From positions 1 through 40,772 of the forward strand of contig JANQNV010000135.1 of the NCBI GenBank assembly GCA_028279425.1: a stretch of 40,772 nucleotides of DNA, in the 5' to 3' direction. Position 1 is the first letter of the stretch; each line of letters opens with the position of its first letter. This stretch comes from Longimicrobiales bacterium. Lineage in GTDB: Bacteria > Gemmatimonadota > Gemmatimonadetes > Longimicrobiales > Gaopeijiaceae. Below are positions 1 through 8,582 of the stretch, in pieces. The notes beneath the pieces were generated by a model that worked only from the letters and a program-made list of their open reading frames with translations, did no database searches and was not told the DNA's origin. The position numbers and the translations under genes were made by a program.

Positions 1-309
1 CTCGAGCTCATCGAGCCGCGCCGACTCGTGTCGGAGTCGCCTCCGCTCACCCACCCATCGCACGATCGACCCCGGCGAGGGCCGTGCACCGTCGGGGCCG
101 CCCGGACGCATGGCCGCGGCTTCGTGAACGAACTCCCGGTCGCGGCGCAGTCGGTGGAACGGGTGGCCGTTGGCACGGACCGTCTCCTCCACGTCGGCGT
201 GACTGAGGTAGGTGACGCGGTGCCCGGCGTCGACGAGTCGTCGGCTCAGCTCCAGGCTGGAGTTGAGCGTACTCGACATTCCGTTGGTGATGTAGACGAC
301 GTGCGGCAT
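1..309 (-). CDS. GT-B glycosyltransferase, N-terminal part (cut by window edge)
   Basis: The reading frame starts with ATG at 309 and stays open to the left end of the window, giving 103 residues with no stop. The start MPHVVYITNGMSS, then a helix LELSRRLVDAGHRVTYLSH, is the first beta-alpha-beta unit of a GT-B (GT1 / UDP-glycosyltransferase-like) fold, where the glycine/serine-rich turn sits near the acceptor. The C-terminal nucleotide-sugar domain lies outside the window, so donor and acceptor cannot be told. I see no Shine-Dalgarno sequence before the ATG. It lies 57 bases downstream of the S41 peptidase gene on the same strand. Confidence 0.6.
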   Translation of the reverse strand, partial: MPHVVYITNGMSSTLNSSLELSRRLVDAGHRVTYLSHADVEETVRANGHPFHRLRRDREFVHEAAAMRPGGPDGARPSPGSIVRWVGERRRLRHESARLDELE

Positions 310-366
310 GCAGAGAAGGTATCGGCCGGCGGGCTCAGGATCCCACCCCGAAGCGCACCGCCGCCG

Positions 367-1851
367 TCAACGAGGTGGGCGACACGCGGCCTGCGCCGAG
401 AGCCAAGCGACCGCGGCAAGGAGTGGGTCGGCGTCCGCTCCGCTCACGACCTCGTCGGGAGGGATGACGGACCCGTACTCGCTCCGTTCTCGGTCGGCGA
501 AGACCGAGGTGGTGAGGAGCATCATCGCTCCGTCGGAGAGCTCGACGCTCGAGTTGGCCGTCGATAGACCCGCGGTGCCCTCTCCGAAGCTGCGGGTGAG
601 GGGCCTTTTCCGGAACGCGACGACGATAGCCTCGCCCGAGCTGGCGGTGGAGGGCCCGGTGAGGACCGCCACGGGCGGGTTGGGACGCTGGAGGGAATAC
701 GGGGTCGAGACGGTCACCGTCGCCTGGCCGCCGTTGATCGCAGACCCGTCTCGGTAGCTCCAGGGCGACCCCTCACCTGTCGGGGGGATGAAATAGCCGG
801 CTGTGCCCTCGCCCAAGACCGGCCCGAGGCCAGCCAGCATGGGCCACATGTTGCCGCCCGTGTTTTCGCGCAGGTCGACCACCCAGCCGCAGGCCCCCTC
901 GGCGTCGAGTGACGAAATCAGCGCGTGGATGTCGTCGGCGAAGGTGCGGCCCGCCTCCTCACCACCGGCGCCGAAGCCGGGAATGGTGAGGTGTCCGAAC
1001 CGGCCCGCGACGAGTTCGCCGGTCGCGCCGGGGCCTTGGGTCGCCGCATCGGCGGAGCGGTTGCGCCATGCCTCGACCGAGGCCGGCGGCATGAAGAAGG
1101 AGTGGCGGTCTCCCAGCCTGCGGAGCGCCCCGCGGACCACATCGTGGACGTCGGCCGCCGAGGTCGCGCCTCTCGCCTCGTCGTGCGCCCTCTCCCGGAA
1201 GGAGGGCCAGTCGATCTGGTCGGCCCGAATCGACCTCGCCTCCATGAGGTCGAGAGCCCGATCGAGGTACGCGGCGGCACTGTCGGAGGCGGGGGCGAGC
1301 GCCGACTCCGCCACGGCTTCGATCGCGAGGGCGTCGTACCAGGCCGTGCCGGATCCCGGCATGAGGGCGCCGAGGACGATCCGATCTGCGTCGTCGCCCA
1401 CGGCGGCCGTTATGGAAAACGCGGCCCAGTCGGAGGTCCCTGTGGCGCCTCGCCCGGCCATGTTGTCGAGATACAGGACATCGCGGTCGGTCGCGTCGAG
1501 TCGAATCCAGAGTCCGGCGTAACCCGACTCGACGGACTCGGTCCGGATCCGACCGGTGAGCGTGAGGCGCTGACCGCGAAAGGGGGCCGCGTCGAGCGAC
1601 TGCGTGGCCACGCCGAAGCCACCGCCGTCGAGCTTCTTCATGCGCAGGCTGAGCCCGGCGTCGAATGCCACCGTGGAGTCCAACCGAATCTCATACCCCT
1701 GACCCCCGACGCCCCACTCCGCGGGGTGGTCCGGTCTGACCTCGGATCGCACCTCGAACGAGCCGTTGGCAAGGTTCTGAGCCGAGGCGTTGAACGGGAA
1801 GAGGACGAGGGCGGCGCCGAACACCAGGAGTCGGACGAGCCTGGCAGCCAT
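367..1851 (-). CDS. Secreted S41-family peptidase with N-terminal beta-sandwich domain
   Basis: A 494-residue protein. Residues 1-25 form a signal peptide (cut after ASAQ). Residues about 27-180 look like a galactose-binding-type jelly roll (NGSFEV opening, later AWYDALAIEAV). Residues about 190-470 form an S41 C-terminal-processing-peptidase domain: GDRHSFFMPP (His250), GHLTIPGF, VVDLRENTGGNMWP, and GPSTASSGE with the likely nucleophile Ser405. The later block is FGEGTAGLST and lacks the Lys of the CtpA dyad. The retained His suggests the Ser/His-type S41 arrangement seen in tricorn and IRBP-like members. It probably cleaves peptides in the periplasm; the target is unknown. It starts 15 bases after the preceding gene's stop, so it is likely co-transcribed. 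Confidence 0.85.
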   Translation of the reverse strand: MAARLVRLLVFGAALVLFPFNASAQNLANGSFEVRSEVRPDHPAEWGVGGQGYEIRLDSTVAFDAGLSLRMKKLDGGGFGVATQSLDAAPFRGQRLTLTGRIRTESVESGYAGLWIRLDATDRDVLYLDNMAGRGATGTSDWAAFSITAAVGDDADRIVLGALMPGSGTAWYDALAIEAVAESALAPASDSAAAYLDRALDLMEARSIRADQIDWPSFRERAHDEARGATSAADVHDVVRGALRRLGDRHSFFMPPASVEAWRNRSADAATQGPGATGELVAGRFGHLTIPGFGAGGEEAGRTFADDIHALISSLDAEGACGWVVDLRENTGGNMWPMLAGLGPVLGEGTAGYFIPPTGEGSPWSYRDGSAINGGQATVTVSTPYSLQRPNPPVAVLTGPSTASSGEAIVVAFRKRPLTRSFGEGTAGLSTANSSVELSDGAMMLLTTSVFADRERSEYGSVIPPDEVVSGADADPLLAAVAWLSAQAACRPPR

Positions 1852-1866
1852 GGTCTAGCGTCGCCC

Positions 1867-2220
1867 CTACAGGGTCGAACTGTCGAAGACCAGGGTGGTC
1901 GGCGGGCCCAGCGGATCCTGGTTGGGATCTACCCCGGTGAGTTCGAGCACCTTCGACTTGAACCATGTGTCGAAGGGGCTCTCCGATACCTGATACTCGG
2001 CGGCGACGACGTTGGCTTCTCGGCCGTCGAGTTCGGTGACCACGATCGCCCAGCGCCCCTGGGGCGTCTGCTGGATGTGCCAGGTTTCGCGCGCAACGGA
2101 GTGGCTGGTCAGGAAGGCGAGCATGTCCGAGGCTCGATTCGCACGCAGGTCTTCGGCGAACCTCTCGAGTTGTGTTTCCTCCGTGTCCCTGAGGGGAAAT
2201 GCTCGTACGATCCGGGTCAT
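1867..2220 (-). CDS. Small DUF6176-like protein
   Basis: A 117-residue soluble protein without signal peptide. I chose the ATG at 2220 over an upstream in-frame ATG because AGGAG sits 8 bases before it. The sequence begins MTRIVRAFPLRDTEE, continues with a helical stretch and HSVARETWHIQQTPQG, then a beta strand RWAIVVTEL and PFDTWFKSKVLELTGVD. This alternation resembles dimeric alpha/beta-barrel proteins, and the order of blocks resembles DUF6176 members. No catalytic role is known for such proteins. It lies between a propeller lipoprotein gene and the S41 peptidase gene, all on one strand. The family assignment is by resemblance only. Confidence 0.7.
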   Translation of the reverse strand: MTRIVRAFPLRDTEETQLERFAEDLRANRASDMLAFLTSHSVARETWHIQQTPQGRWAIVVTELDGREANVVAAEYQVSESPFDTWFKSKVLELTGVDPNQDPLGPPTTLVFDSSTL

Positions 2221-2318
2221 GGGGTCGACTCCTGACGGGGGTGGCTTGCGCGACGGCTGCGACGAGCCTTCAGGGTGGGCAGGGTCGTAGGTTTTCCGCA
2301 ACCGTTTTCCGTCGATCG

Positions 2319-3521
2319 TCAGCCGGCGCCCTCGACCACACGCAGCCGCACCACGTATTGGACTCCGAGCTCGTCTCGGACCGTACCGTAGAGGTGGTGG
2401 CCCACCGTCAGCAGCGGCTCGAAACTGTCCGGTACGGCGAGGGGCCCGAGGTAGCGGCCCTCCCGATCGAAGACGTCGAATACCGGGGCCGCGACAGCTC
2501 GAACGTCGAGTTGTTCGAGATCGAGGGGAGTCATCTCGGACACCCGCTTGGCGCGCTGTACCCAGATCGATTCGTCTGGCCCCGCGAACAACGTCGCGAA
2601 GGTCGGATAGTGGTCGGCGTACTCGAGCGACCTGAGCATCCGATCGGTGGCGGGAGACGGTGGGGAATCCGCGTAGACGTCTGCGAGGCGGGCGCGGAAG
2701 TCACCTTGCTCGGCGTCGGTGAAGGGCCGGCGCTGCGAGGGGGTGTGGACGACGCGTTCGAGGCGTCCTGACGCAGTCCGGACCTCGAAGCGGAGGTGCG
2801 ATGTACGGCCCGTCACGAGCCGGCCATCCGTGGTCACCACCCACATCGGCTCGGCTCCGAACAGGGTCATCTGCGGGATGCCCTCTCGGATGACCATCGC
2901 CTCACCGACGGGGGTCGACGCGAGGGTATCGGCGGCGTTCTCCCGGTCCTTCCGGGTGAGGATGAGGATTCGGTCCGTGCGCAGTTCCTGCACGAGCGTG
3001 CCGTCGGGCATCATGCCCCAGGCGAGGGGGATGCCCGGCCCGGTGATCGGAAGCGAGCCCGAAGGGTCGCCGCGAGGCCCGTACAGCTGCACGCGTCCGT
3101 TCCGGGAGTCGGGTACGAAGATCGTGTCGCCGGCTCCGATGAGGATGGCCGACGGCCGGGCCAACTCACCCGGGCCCTCTCCGGCGCGGCCCATGGATCG
3201 GAGGTGCGCCCCCTCGCCATCGAAGACCCGGATTTCGCGTCCATCGAGGACATGGATCGCCCCGGTGGCGTCCACCGCGACGCCGCCGACCTGCTCGAAC
3301 TGATGGGCCCGGTCGCCCGCCGCCGTCCCGATGCGGAGGTCTTCCTCGAGACCCCAGCGGGTCTCGTCAGTCCACATCCCCGTCGGAGCGTTCGTGACGA
3401 CCACGATGCCGGCGCTGTCGCGCATCTGCCCAGCCCACTCACCCGCCGGACGCGAATCGACCTGACATCCGGCGACGAGCGTGGCGCCTGCGAGGATGGT
3501 GAGCCGCCGAACGGGTGCCAT
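2319..3521 (-). CDS. Six-bladed beta-propeller lipoprotein
   Basis: A 400-residue predicted lipoprotein. The signal ends in a lipobox, LVAGC, near residue 15. After the anchor comes RDSAGIVVVTNAP, a signature shared with two other proteins in this window. The rest shows NHL/6-bladed-propeller repeats: VGGVAVDATGAIHVLDGRE, IRVFDGEGAHLRSMGRAGEG, PGELARPSAILIGAGDTIFV, then a VQLYG strand. Such propellers bind ligands or partners and have no general catalytic role. The ATG at 3521 overlaps the stop of the beta-lactamase-fold gene by one base (TGATG), so translation is probably coupled. The reading frame extends upstream of this ATG into the neighbour, but that part is out-of-frame shadow. Confidence 0.85.
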   Translation of the reverse strand: MAPVRRLTILAGATLVAGCQVDSRPAGEWAGQMRDSAGIVVVTNAPTGMWTDETRWGLEEDLRIGTAAGDRAHQFEQVGGVAVDATGAIHVLDGREIRVFDGEGAHLRSMGRAGEGPGELARPSAILIGAGDTIFVPDSRNGRVQLYGPRGDPSGSLPITGPGIPLAWGMMPDGTLVQELRTDRILILTRKDRENAADTLASTPVGEAMVIREGIPQMTLFGAEPMWVVTTDGRLVTGRTSHLRFEVRTASGRLERVVHTPSQRRPFTDAEQGDFRARLADVYADSPPSPATDRMLRSLEYADHYPTFATLFAGPDESIWVQRAKRVSEMTPLDLEQLDVRAVAAPVFDVFDREGRYLGPLAVPDSFEPLLTVGHHLYGTVRDELGVQYVVRLRVVEGAG

Positions 3522-4711
3522 CACTCCACCGACCGCTTCACAGCCTCGAGGAAGGCGCTCCGGTGCGACGACAGCACCGGGTCGGTGGGCTCGGGCCAGA
3601 CCCCGTGTGTGGCCACGACGAGATCCGCCGCCGGGTCGATGTGGATGAGCTGCCCGAAGATCCCGAAGGCACTGTAGCTGCCGTCGTCGTGCAGCCACCA
3701 GAAGTACCCGTAGCCGGGATATGCCGGCGAAGGTGTGGTGGACTCGTCCATCCATCCCTCCGGGAGGATGCGGTCCCCCGAGGGCACGACGCCGTCGGCC
3801 AGCGCGAAGAGACCGATGCGCGCGTAGTCCCGCAGCGTGGCCGAGATGCAGCAGCCTCCGTGTTCGGGGCCACTCGCTTCGACCAGCCGCCAGTTCGCGT
3901 CGGCCTCCATCCCGAACGGCTGCCAGACCTTCTGGTGGAGATAGCTCGCCAGGTTGTTGCCGATCGCGCTGCGTAGCACGGCTCCCGCGAGGTGGGTCTC
4001 GCCGGTGCTGTAGTTGAAACGAGCCCCTGGTTCCGCCGCGCGCGGCTTGCCGCCGTAGAAGCGCAGGCGATCGAGATTGGGAAGGCCGATTTCACGGCTT
4101 ACGTCGGCGGTCGGGTCGGTGTAGTCCTCGTTCCACTCCACCCCGGAGCTCATCTGTAGAAGGTCTCGAACACGCACGCCTTCGTACGAGGACCCGCGCA
4201 GCAGCGGCACGTAGTCGGTCACGAGATCGTCCACGCTCCCCACGTAGCCGTCGTGGATCGCCGCGCCGAAGAGGAGCGACACCACCGACTTGGCCACGGA
4301 ATACGAGACCCACTTCGTATCGGCGGTGTGATCGCCGGAATAGCGCTCCAAGACCACCTGGCCTCGATGCACGACGATGACGCCGGCCATATGGTTGTGT
4401 TCGATGAAGGCGTCGAGGTCGTAGTCGACGGCGCCCACCGTGTAGGTGATGTCTTCGAGAGGGGTTCGGGAGGCCGGAAGGGCGAGGGGCGCGTCGGAGA
4501 ACGGCACCGGCCTCGTATCGAACAACACGTCGTAGTTCGGGAACCCGGCACGCTGCTGTGCGGGTGTCCAGAACAACACGCTGTCAGGGTGTCCGAAGGC
4601 GAGCGCGGGGGTACGAGGCGCATCGTCGGCCGGGGAGGGCTGGCAGGAGCACAGCCCGACTACGAGCATGCCTGCCGCTGCGGCGGTAGATTTCTGAAGG
4701 TTCACCGGCAT
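3521..4711 (-). CDS. Serine hydrolase of the beta-lactamase (class C/esterase) fold, lipoprotein
   Basis: A 396-residue protein with a lipoprotein-like N-terminus (VVGLCSC, Cys about 21-23). The S-x-x-K motif is SVAK at residues 138-141, followed by the hydrophobic helix SVVSLLFGAA. The second motif is Tyr234-Ser-Thr, and LLQMSSGVEWNED matches the conserved LLxHTSG block of the family. Near the C-terminus VVATHGVW supplies the third, H/K-x-G-like motif. These features place it with penicillin-binding-protein-like esterases and beta-lactamases, Pfam Beta-lactamase. The natural substrate is unknown and an antibiotic role is not implied. It sits between two propeller lipoprotein genes, 9 bases from one and overlapping the other. 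Confidence 0.88.
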   Translation of the reverse strand: MPVNLQKSTAAAAGMLVVGLCSCQPSPADDAPRTPALAFGHPDSVLFWTPAQQRAGFPNYDVLFDTRPVPFSDAPLALPASRTPLEDITYTVGAVDYDLDAFIEHNHMAGVIVVHRGQVVLERYSGDHTADTKWVSYSVAKSVVSLLFGAAIHDGYVGSVDDLVTDYVPLLRGSSYEGVRVRDLLQMSSGVEWNEDYTDPTADVSREIGLPNLDRLRFYGGKPRAAEPGARFNYSTGETHLAGAVLRSAIGNNLASYLHQKVWQPFGMEADANWRLVEASGPEHGGCCISATLRDYARIGLFALADGVVPSGDRILPEGWMDESTTPSPAYPGYGYFWWLHDDGSYSAFGIFGQLIHIDPAADLVVATHGVWPEPTDPVLSSHRSAFLEAVKRSVE

Positions 4712-4720
4712 ACCGTCCCG

Positions 4721-5926
4721 TCAGCGGGTCAAGGCGAGCAGTTGGATGTGCTCGACGTCCAACTCGTCTCGGTTCTTGCCGAGGATCCAATCGGTTCCGA
4801 TTCGGAACACCTTGAAGCCCGGCGGGAGCGTCACCGACCCGAGCCATTCCCCGGATGGATCGAATACCTCCCAGTTCGCCGGCTCCGACGCCTCGTGAAG
4901 GCCGCGGAACGCCTCGAGCCAGACGCTGCCGGTCGCATCGACCACCAGGTCCTGGTAGCCGGGGCGGTGGGTCCGCTCGGGCTGCGCGTCCTGGATCGCT
5001 CGGGAGAACGGGTCCGGGGGCACCGAGTCGGGAAACCAGGTGCTCAGCTCGCCGTCGATGTCGGCCTGGGTGAGGGCCAGGTCGTACCCCGGCACGCGCG
5101 CGATGCGTCGCTGGCCCCGTGGTCCGAAGACCTCGAACGACACGCTGTCGGACGACCCGAGGTAGACTGCGCCCCCCCTCGCCTCCATCCGACCGCGCTT
5201 GCCCCACAAGGCTGCCGCGTCGCCCATCTCGAACACGACCGATTCGTTTCCTTGAATCGTGGTCAGGGTGTCGATGACGACGCCCGCTGAATCGACCTGC
5301 ACGATCGGGTGGCTCCACCGCCGTAGCCCGACGTCATCGCCGAAGCCGGTGAAGTCCGTGGCCATCCCGACGTAGCCGGTTGCGCCGGTGAGCTGGAACA
5401 GGGGTCTCAATCGAGCCGAGCCGTCGAGCGTGACGATGCGGCCGAGGGTTCCGTCGGGGGCGAAGATGGTGATCCGCGCCGCCCAGAAGTCGTACGCGAG
5501 GATCGAATCTCCCGGCAGAATCTGCAGTTGATCGAGGCGGTTGAACTCACCGGGCCCCTCGCCATTGCCCCCGAGAGTTCGGACGTGCTCCCCGACGGGC
5601 GAAAACACCCGCACTTCGTCGCTCCCGTCGTCCGCCACGACGATCGAGCCGTCCGAGAGTCGATCGGCATCGGTCGCGCCGAAGAACTCGTACTCTGGTC
5701 CGCCGCGGTCGGCGGCGAGATCGAGGATCGGCTCGAAGTCGGCCCGCCATCCCTCGCCTTCGGCCCAGGCCGGTAGTACGGACTCCACGACGGTGACTCC
5801 AGCGCTGTCCCGCACGGGCTCCGCCGAGAGTCGGTCCTCGTCGTCGTCGCTGGCGCACGCGAGCGCGGTCGCAAGAAGCGCGGACGCCACGAGTGTCCGA
5901 AACCACCTGTTGTCCGTTCGTCCCAT
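4721..5926 (-). CDS. Six-bladed beta-propeller lipoprotein
   Basis: A 401-residue protein starting MGRTDNRWFR, with a signal ending ATALACAS (lipobox LAC). I prefer the ATG at 5926 to the GTG at 5947 because GGGGAGG lies 5 bases upstream. After the anchor it carries RDSAGVTVVESVLPAW, the same signature as the propeller proteins at 2319 and 34381. Repeat strands include VRVFSPVGEHVRTLGGNGEG, PGEFNRLDQLQIL, ITIFAPDGTLGRIVTL and WEVFDPSGEWLGSVTLPPG. The C-terminus GKNRDELDVEHIQLLAL matches the ends of the paralogs. Its role is probably ligand or partner binding at the envelope. It is first or second in the cluster that runs towards the left edge. Confidence 0.85.
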   Translation of the reverse strand: MGRTDNRWFRTLVASALLATALACASDDDEDRLSAEPVRDSAGVTVVESVLPAWAEGEGWRADFEPILDLAADRGGPEYEFFGATDADRLSDGSIVVADDGSDEVRVFSPVGEHVRTLGGNGEGPGEFNRLDQLQILPGDSILAYDFWAARITIFAPDGTLGRIVTLDGSARLRPLFQLTGATGYVGMATDFTGFGDDVGLRRWSHPIVQVDSAGVVIDTLTTIQGNESVVFEMGDAAALWGKRGRMEARGGAVYLGSSDSVSFEVFGPRGQRRIARVPGYDLALTQADIDGELSTWFPDSVPPDPFSRAIQDAQPERTHRPGYQDLVVDATGSVWLEAFRGLHEASEPANWEVFDPSGEWLGSVTLPPGFKVFRIGTDWILGKNRDELDVEHIQLLALTR

Positions 5927-5964
5927 CCTCGCCTCCCCGCGACCCACATGTTGACTCTGGCGCT

Positions 5965-6333
5965 CTACGACCCGGCGCTCGCCTCATAGACGTCGAGCTC
6001 GCGCAAACGACCGTTCTCGAATCGCATGACGTGCACGAATTGCCCCTCGGTCACGGCCTGCGTGGCCTTCGTCACTCGACGCACGTCGATCAGCGCCACG
6101 ACCGCATCTCCGACGTTGTCGAGGGCCGTGACCTCGAAGCGTTCCAGGCTCACCTGCGACATCCGGTCGGCGTATGCTTGCACGCTCCCGACTCCACGAA
6201 GCACGCCGTGGAAGGGTGAGCCCGGGCCGTGCGTTCTCCACTCGATCTGGGGGTGCAGTCCGGAGAAGATGGCTCCCGCGTTGCGCGCCGCGAGCGCCGC
6301 GTACAGGTGCTTCGCCCGGTCCACATTCGTCAT
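5965..6333 (-). CDS. SnoaL/NTF2-like small protein
   Basis: A 122-residue protein without signal peptide. It begins MTNVDRAKHLYAALAARNAG, the typical N-terminal helix of SnoaL-like NTF2-fold proteins. It continues FSGLHPQIEWRTHGPGSPF, where a Trp and an acidic residue often line the pocket, and ends FVHVMRFENGRLRELDVYE, the last strands of the cone-shaped fold. The family includes cyclases, isomerases and uncharacterised proteins, so no reaction can be assigned. It lies 38 bases upstream of a propeller lipoprotein gene on the same strand and may head that operon. Confidence 0.82.
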   Translation of the reverse strand: MTNVDRAKHLYAALAARNAGAIFSGLHPQIEWRTHGPGSPFHGVLRGVGSVQAYADRMSQVSLERFEVTALDNVGDAVVALIDVRRVTKATQAVTEGQFVHVMRFENGRLRELDVYEASAGS

Positions 6334-6421
6334 GTCTCGCCCCTTTGTTGGGCTCGGGTGCGCGCAGCAGGTGTGCCTCGCGTTTGCCTGTGACTCGTAG
6401 CGTGCATTCGGCTAGGTCGAT

Positions 6422-6700
6422 GTGCAAGCCGGACTCCGAGCAGGGTCGCGGCCCCCCTCGTTGATTCTCGCCGACGAGCCGACGGCGGCTCTCGATGCGG
6501 AGCGTGGCCGTCAGGTCATGGAGCTCTTCCAGGGCATCGCGGCCGAGCAGGGCGCGTGCGTCATCGTGGTCACCCACGACTACCGGGCGCTGGAGCAGTT
6601 CGACCGGCTGTTGGAGTTGGACGACGGGCGGCTCACCGAGGCGACGCGGGCAACTGAGCCGCTCGCTCACGGAGATGTCGCTCGAATGCGCGAACCTTGA
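6422..6700 (+). pseudogene. Remnant of an ABC transporter ATP-binding subunit
   Basis: An open frame of 92 codons that encodes only the last third of an ABC ATPase. It has Walker B and D-loop, LILADEPTAALDAERG, then an H-loop, VIVVTHDYRALEQFD, and the terminal strand LLELDDGRL. The Walker A, Q-loop and LSGGQ signature are absent, and the sequence before about 6458 does not read as ATPase. The wording is closest to the DevA/MacB/LolD type that partners FtsX-like permeases. The frame ends inside the 3' end of the convergent LysR gene. I read it as a deletion remnant that is unlikely to be functional. Confidence 0.7.
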
Positions 6701-7544
6701 GCGGCGGCTCGGTCCCCGGGGTCCGAAGCATGTAGACCGGTTCGAAGTCCGGGAGTTCCCGTTCGGGGAAGAGGTCGACCAGGCGGCCGTCGTCGAGGTA
6801 GGGATGCGCCACGGTGCGCGGCAGGTATCCAACACCCAGTCCGGCCAAGACGAGTTCGAGTAGCGTGCGGCCATCGTCGACCGTGACCCGACCTTCGACC
6901 GAAACGGTGTGCACCTCATCGCCTTCGCGATACGCCCAGGTGGAGATGTCGTAGTCGGGCGAGCGGTAGACCACCGCGGGCATGTGCTGCAGCTCGGCAG
7001 GGTGCCGGGGGTGCCCAGTGCGTCGAAGAAGGTCGGGCGTCGCGACGATGCAGACGGCGTTGTCCATCAGTTTGGTCGCGACCAGGTGGCCTTCGACGAG
7101 GAGTCCGACCCGAACAGCGACGTCGAGACCCCGTCGCGTGAAGTCGAGCGGACCGTCGTCGAGGGCGAGGGCGACCTGCGCGGTCGGGTGTTCGTCGAGG
7201 AAGGATTCGATGGCCGGTTGGACCAGAGGGGGCCCGAGGTGGACCACGCTGCTCACGCGGAGCACGCCGGTGACCCCTCCTCGCAACTCGTCGAGGCGCG
7301 ACCTCAGCGTATCCAGGGTCACTGCCACCTGCTTCCCCGAATCGAGCGCGATGGCCCCCGCGTCGGTCAGGCTCATGGTGCGCGAGGTACGGTTCAGCAG
7401 CGTGAAGCCGAGGTCGGCCTCCAGCGCGCGGACGCGGCGGCTCACGGTCGAATGGCTGACGTTCAGGGTCCTCGCTGCACCCGAAAACCCTCCGGAGTCG
7501 ACAACGAGGCGAAAGATGGAGAGGTCGTGGGCGAGGTCCGGCAT
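6633..7544 (-). CDS. LysR-family transcriptional regulator
   Basis: A 303-residue LTTR. Residues 1-60 hold the winged helix-turn-helix: LSIFRLVVDSGGFSGAARTL, then VSHSTVSRRVRALEADLG and LLNRTSRTMSLTDAG. The effector domain follows: GVLRVSS, FLDEHPTAQVALALDDGP, RRGLDVAVRVGLL and LVLAGLGVGYLPRTVAHPYL. It resembles the subgroup close to DmlR/YafC-like regulators. I chose the ATG at 7544 because the longer frame would begin inside an inverted repeat at 7567-7604 that looks like its own operator. The divergent hydrolase gene is its likely target, as is usual for LysR pairs. Confidence 0.9.
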   Translation of the reverse strand: MPDLAHDLSIFRLVVDSGGFSGAARTLNVSHSTVSRRVRALEADLGFTLLNRTSRTMSLTDAGAIALDSGKQVAVTLDTLRSRLDELRGGVTGVLRVSSVVHLGPPLVQPAIESFLDEHPTAQVALALDDGPLDFTRRGLDVAVRVGLLVEGHLVATKLMDNAVCIVATPDLLRRTGHPRHPAELQHMPAVVYRSPDYDISTWAYREGDEVHTVSVEGRVTVDDGRTLLELVLAGLGVGYLPRTVAHPYLDDGRLVDLFPERELPDFEPVYMLRTPGTEPPLKVRAFERHLRERAAQLPASPR

Positions 7545-7566
7545 CGCGGAAGCGATTGTGCGTGGG

Positions 7567-7604
7567 GTGCACAGATTGTGTGTCGGTCTGTCGCTTCTGT
7601 GCAC
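7567..7604. promoter_or_regulatory. Inverted repeat in LysR/hydrolase divergent promoter
   Basis: GTGCACAGA at 7567-7575 and its exact reverse complement TCTGTGCAC at 7596-7604 are separated by 20 bases. They lie between the LysR start at 7544 and the hydrolase start at 7665. A further perfect repeat, CTAGCG-GCG-CGCTAG, follows at 7606-7620. LysR proteins bind paired dyads in such divergent intergenic regions, so this is the likely operator. The assignment is inference from position and symmetry. Confidence 0.55.
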
Positions 7605-7664
7605 TCTAGCGGCGCGCTAGCGTGATGGTCAAGGACATCTACGACCAGAAGCCGGGGGAAGATC

Positions 7665-8582
7665 GTGGCCAATCTCATCAGTCTCCAGAACACACCCGAT
7701 GACCCGTCGATCACTCGGAGCGAGACTCGCTTTCGCTCGGAGGGTGACGACCTCGCTGGACTCGTCTTCGCGCCCTCCGACGCCGCCGCTCCGTTGCCGG
7801 CGGTCGTGGTGACGGGAGCGTGGACGACGGTGAAGGAGCAGATGGCGGGCACCTACGCACGAGAGCTGGCCCGCCGCGGCTTCATCGCCCTCGCCTTCGA
7901 CTTCCGTGGTTGGGGTGAGTCCGAGGGTCGTCCTCGGTTCGTGGAGGACCCGGCCTCGAAGACCACCGATATCGGGGCGGCGATCCGGCACCTTCGTACC
8001 CATCCGCTGGTCGACCCGGCTCGCGTATTCGGCCTGGGGATCTGTGCCTCGGCGGGCTACATGGCGAAGGCGGCCGCACATCCGGGGGCCGTCGAGGCGC
8101 TCGCGTTGGTGGCGCCCTGGCTCCACACACCCGAGATGGCCGTGTCGATCTATGGAGGGGCCGACTCGGTCGCTGCCCTTCGCTCGGTCTCCGCCGCGTC
8201 GTTGGCGATGGCGGAGGGTCGCGCCATCGTCGCCGCCAGTACCACCGATGCGTCGGCACCCATGTTCAATGCCCCCTACTACACCGAAGCGGACCGCGGA
8301 ATGATCGACGCGTACGACAACGCGTTCAACGAGCTCTCCTGGGAGCCCTGGCTGACGTACGACGCGTTGGCTTCCGCCGGCGAGGTGGCCGTGCCAACCC
8401 TGGTCGTCTGCTCCGACGACGCTGCCCTACCGGCAGGCGCAAGGGCGTTCGCGGAGGTCGTGGGTGGGCGGCTCGAAGAGCTTTGGATCGATGGAGCGAC
8501 CCAGTTCGACTTCTACGATCGGGCCGACATCGTCCAGGCATCCGCGGATCGGGTCGCCCGACACTTCGGGGGTGAGCGATGA
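7665..8582 (+). CDS. Alpha/beta hydrolase (dienelactone-hydrolase/YcjY-like)
   Basis: A 305-residue cytoplasmic hydrolase. It starts with GTG, with GGGGGAAG three bases before it. Blocks in order: PAVVVTGAWTTVKEQMAG (oxyanion region), FIALAFDFRGWGESEG, and GLGICASAGYMAKAA, where Ser in C-A-S-A-G is the expected nucleophile. The acid would lie in VPTLVVCSDDAALPAGA. The usual C-terminal His position reads ATQFDFYDR, so the His of the triad is not evident. Homologues act on esters or peptides, often uncharacterised. It is divergent from the LysR gene and overlaps the next gene by 4 bases (ATGA), so the two proteins are probably made together. Confidence 0.88.
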   Translation: MANLISLQNTPDDPSITRSETRFRSEGDDLAGLVFAPSDAAAPLPAVVVTGAWTTVKEQMAGTYARELARRGFIALAFDFRGWGESEGRPRFVEDPASKTTDIGAAIRHLRTHPLVDPARVFGLGICASAGYMAKAAAHPGAVEALALVAPWLHTPEMAVSIYGGADSVAALRSVSAASLAMAEGRAIVAASTTDASAPMFNAPYYTEADRGMIDAYDNAFNELSWEPWLTYDALASAGEVAVPTLVVCSDDAALPAGARAFAEVVGGRLEELWIDGATQFDFYDRADIVQASADRVARHFGGER

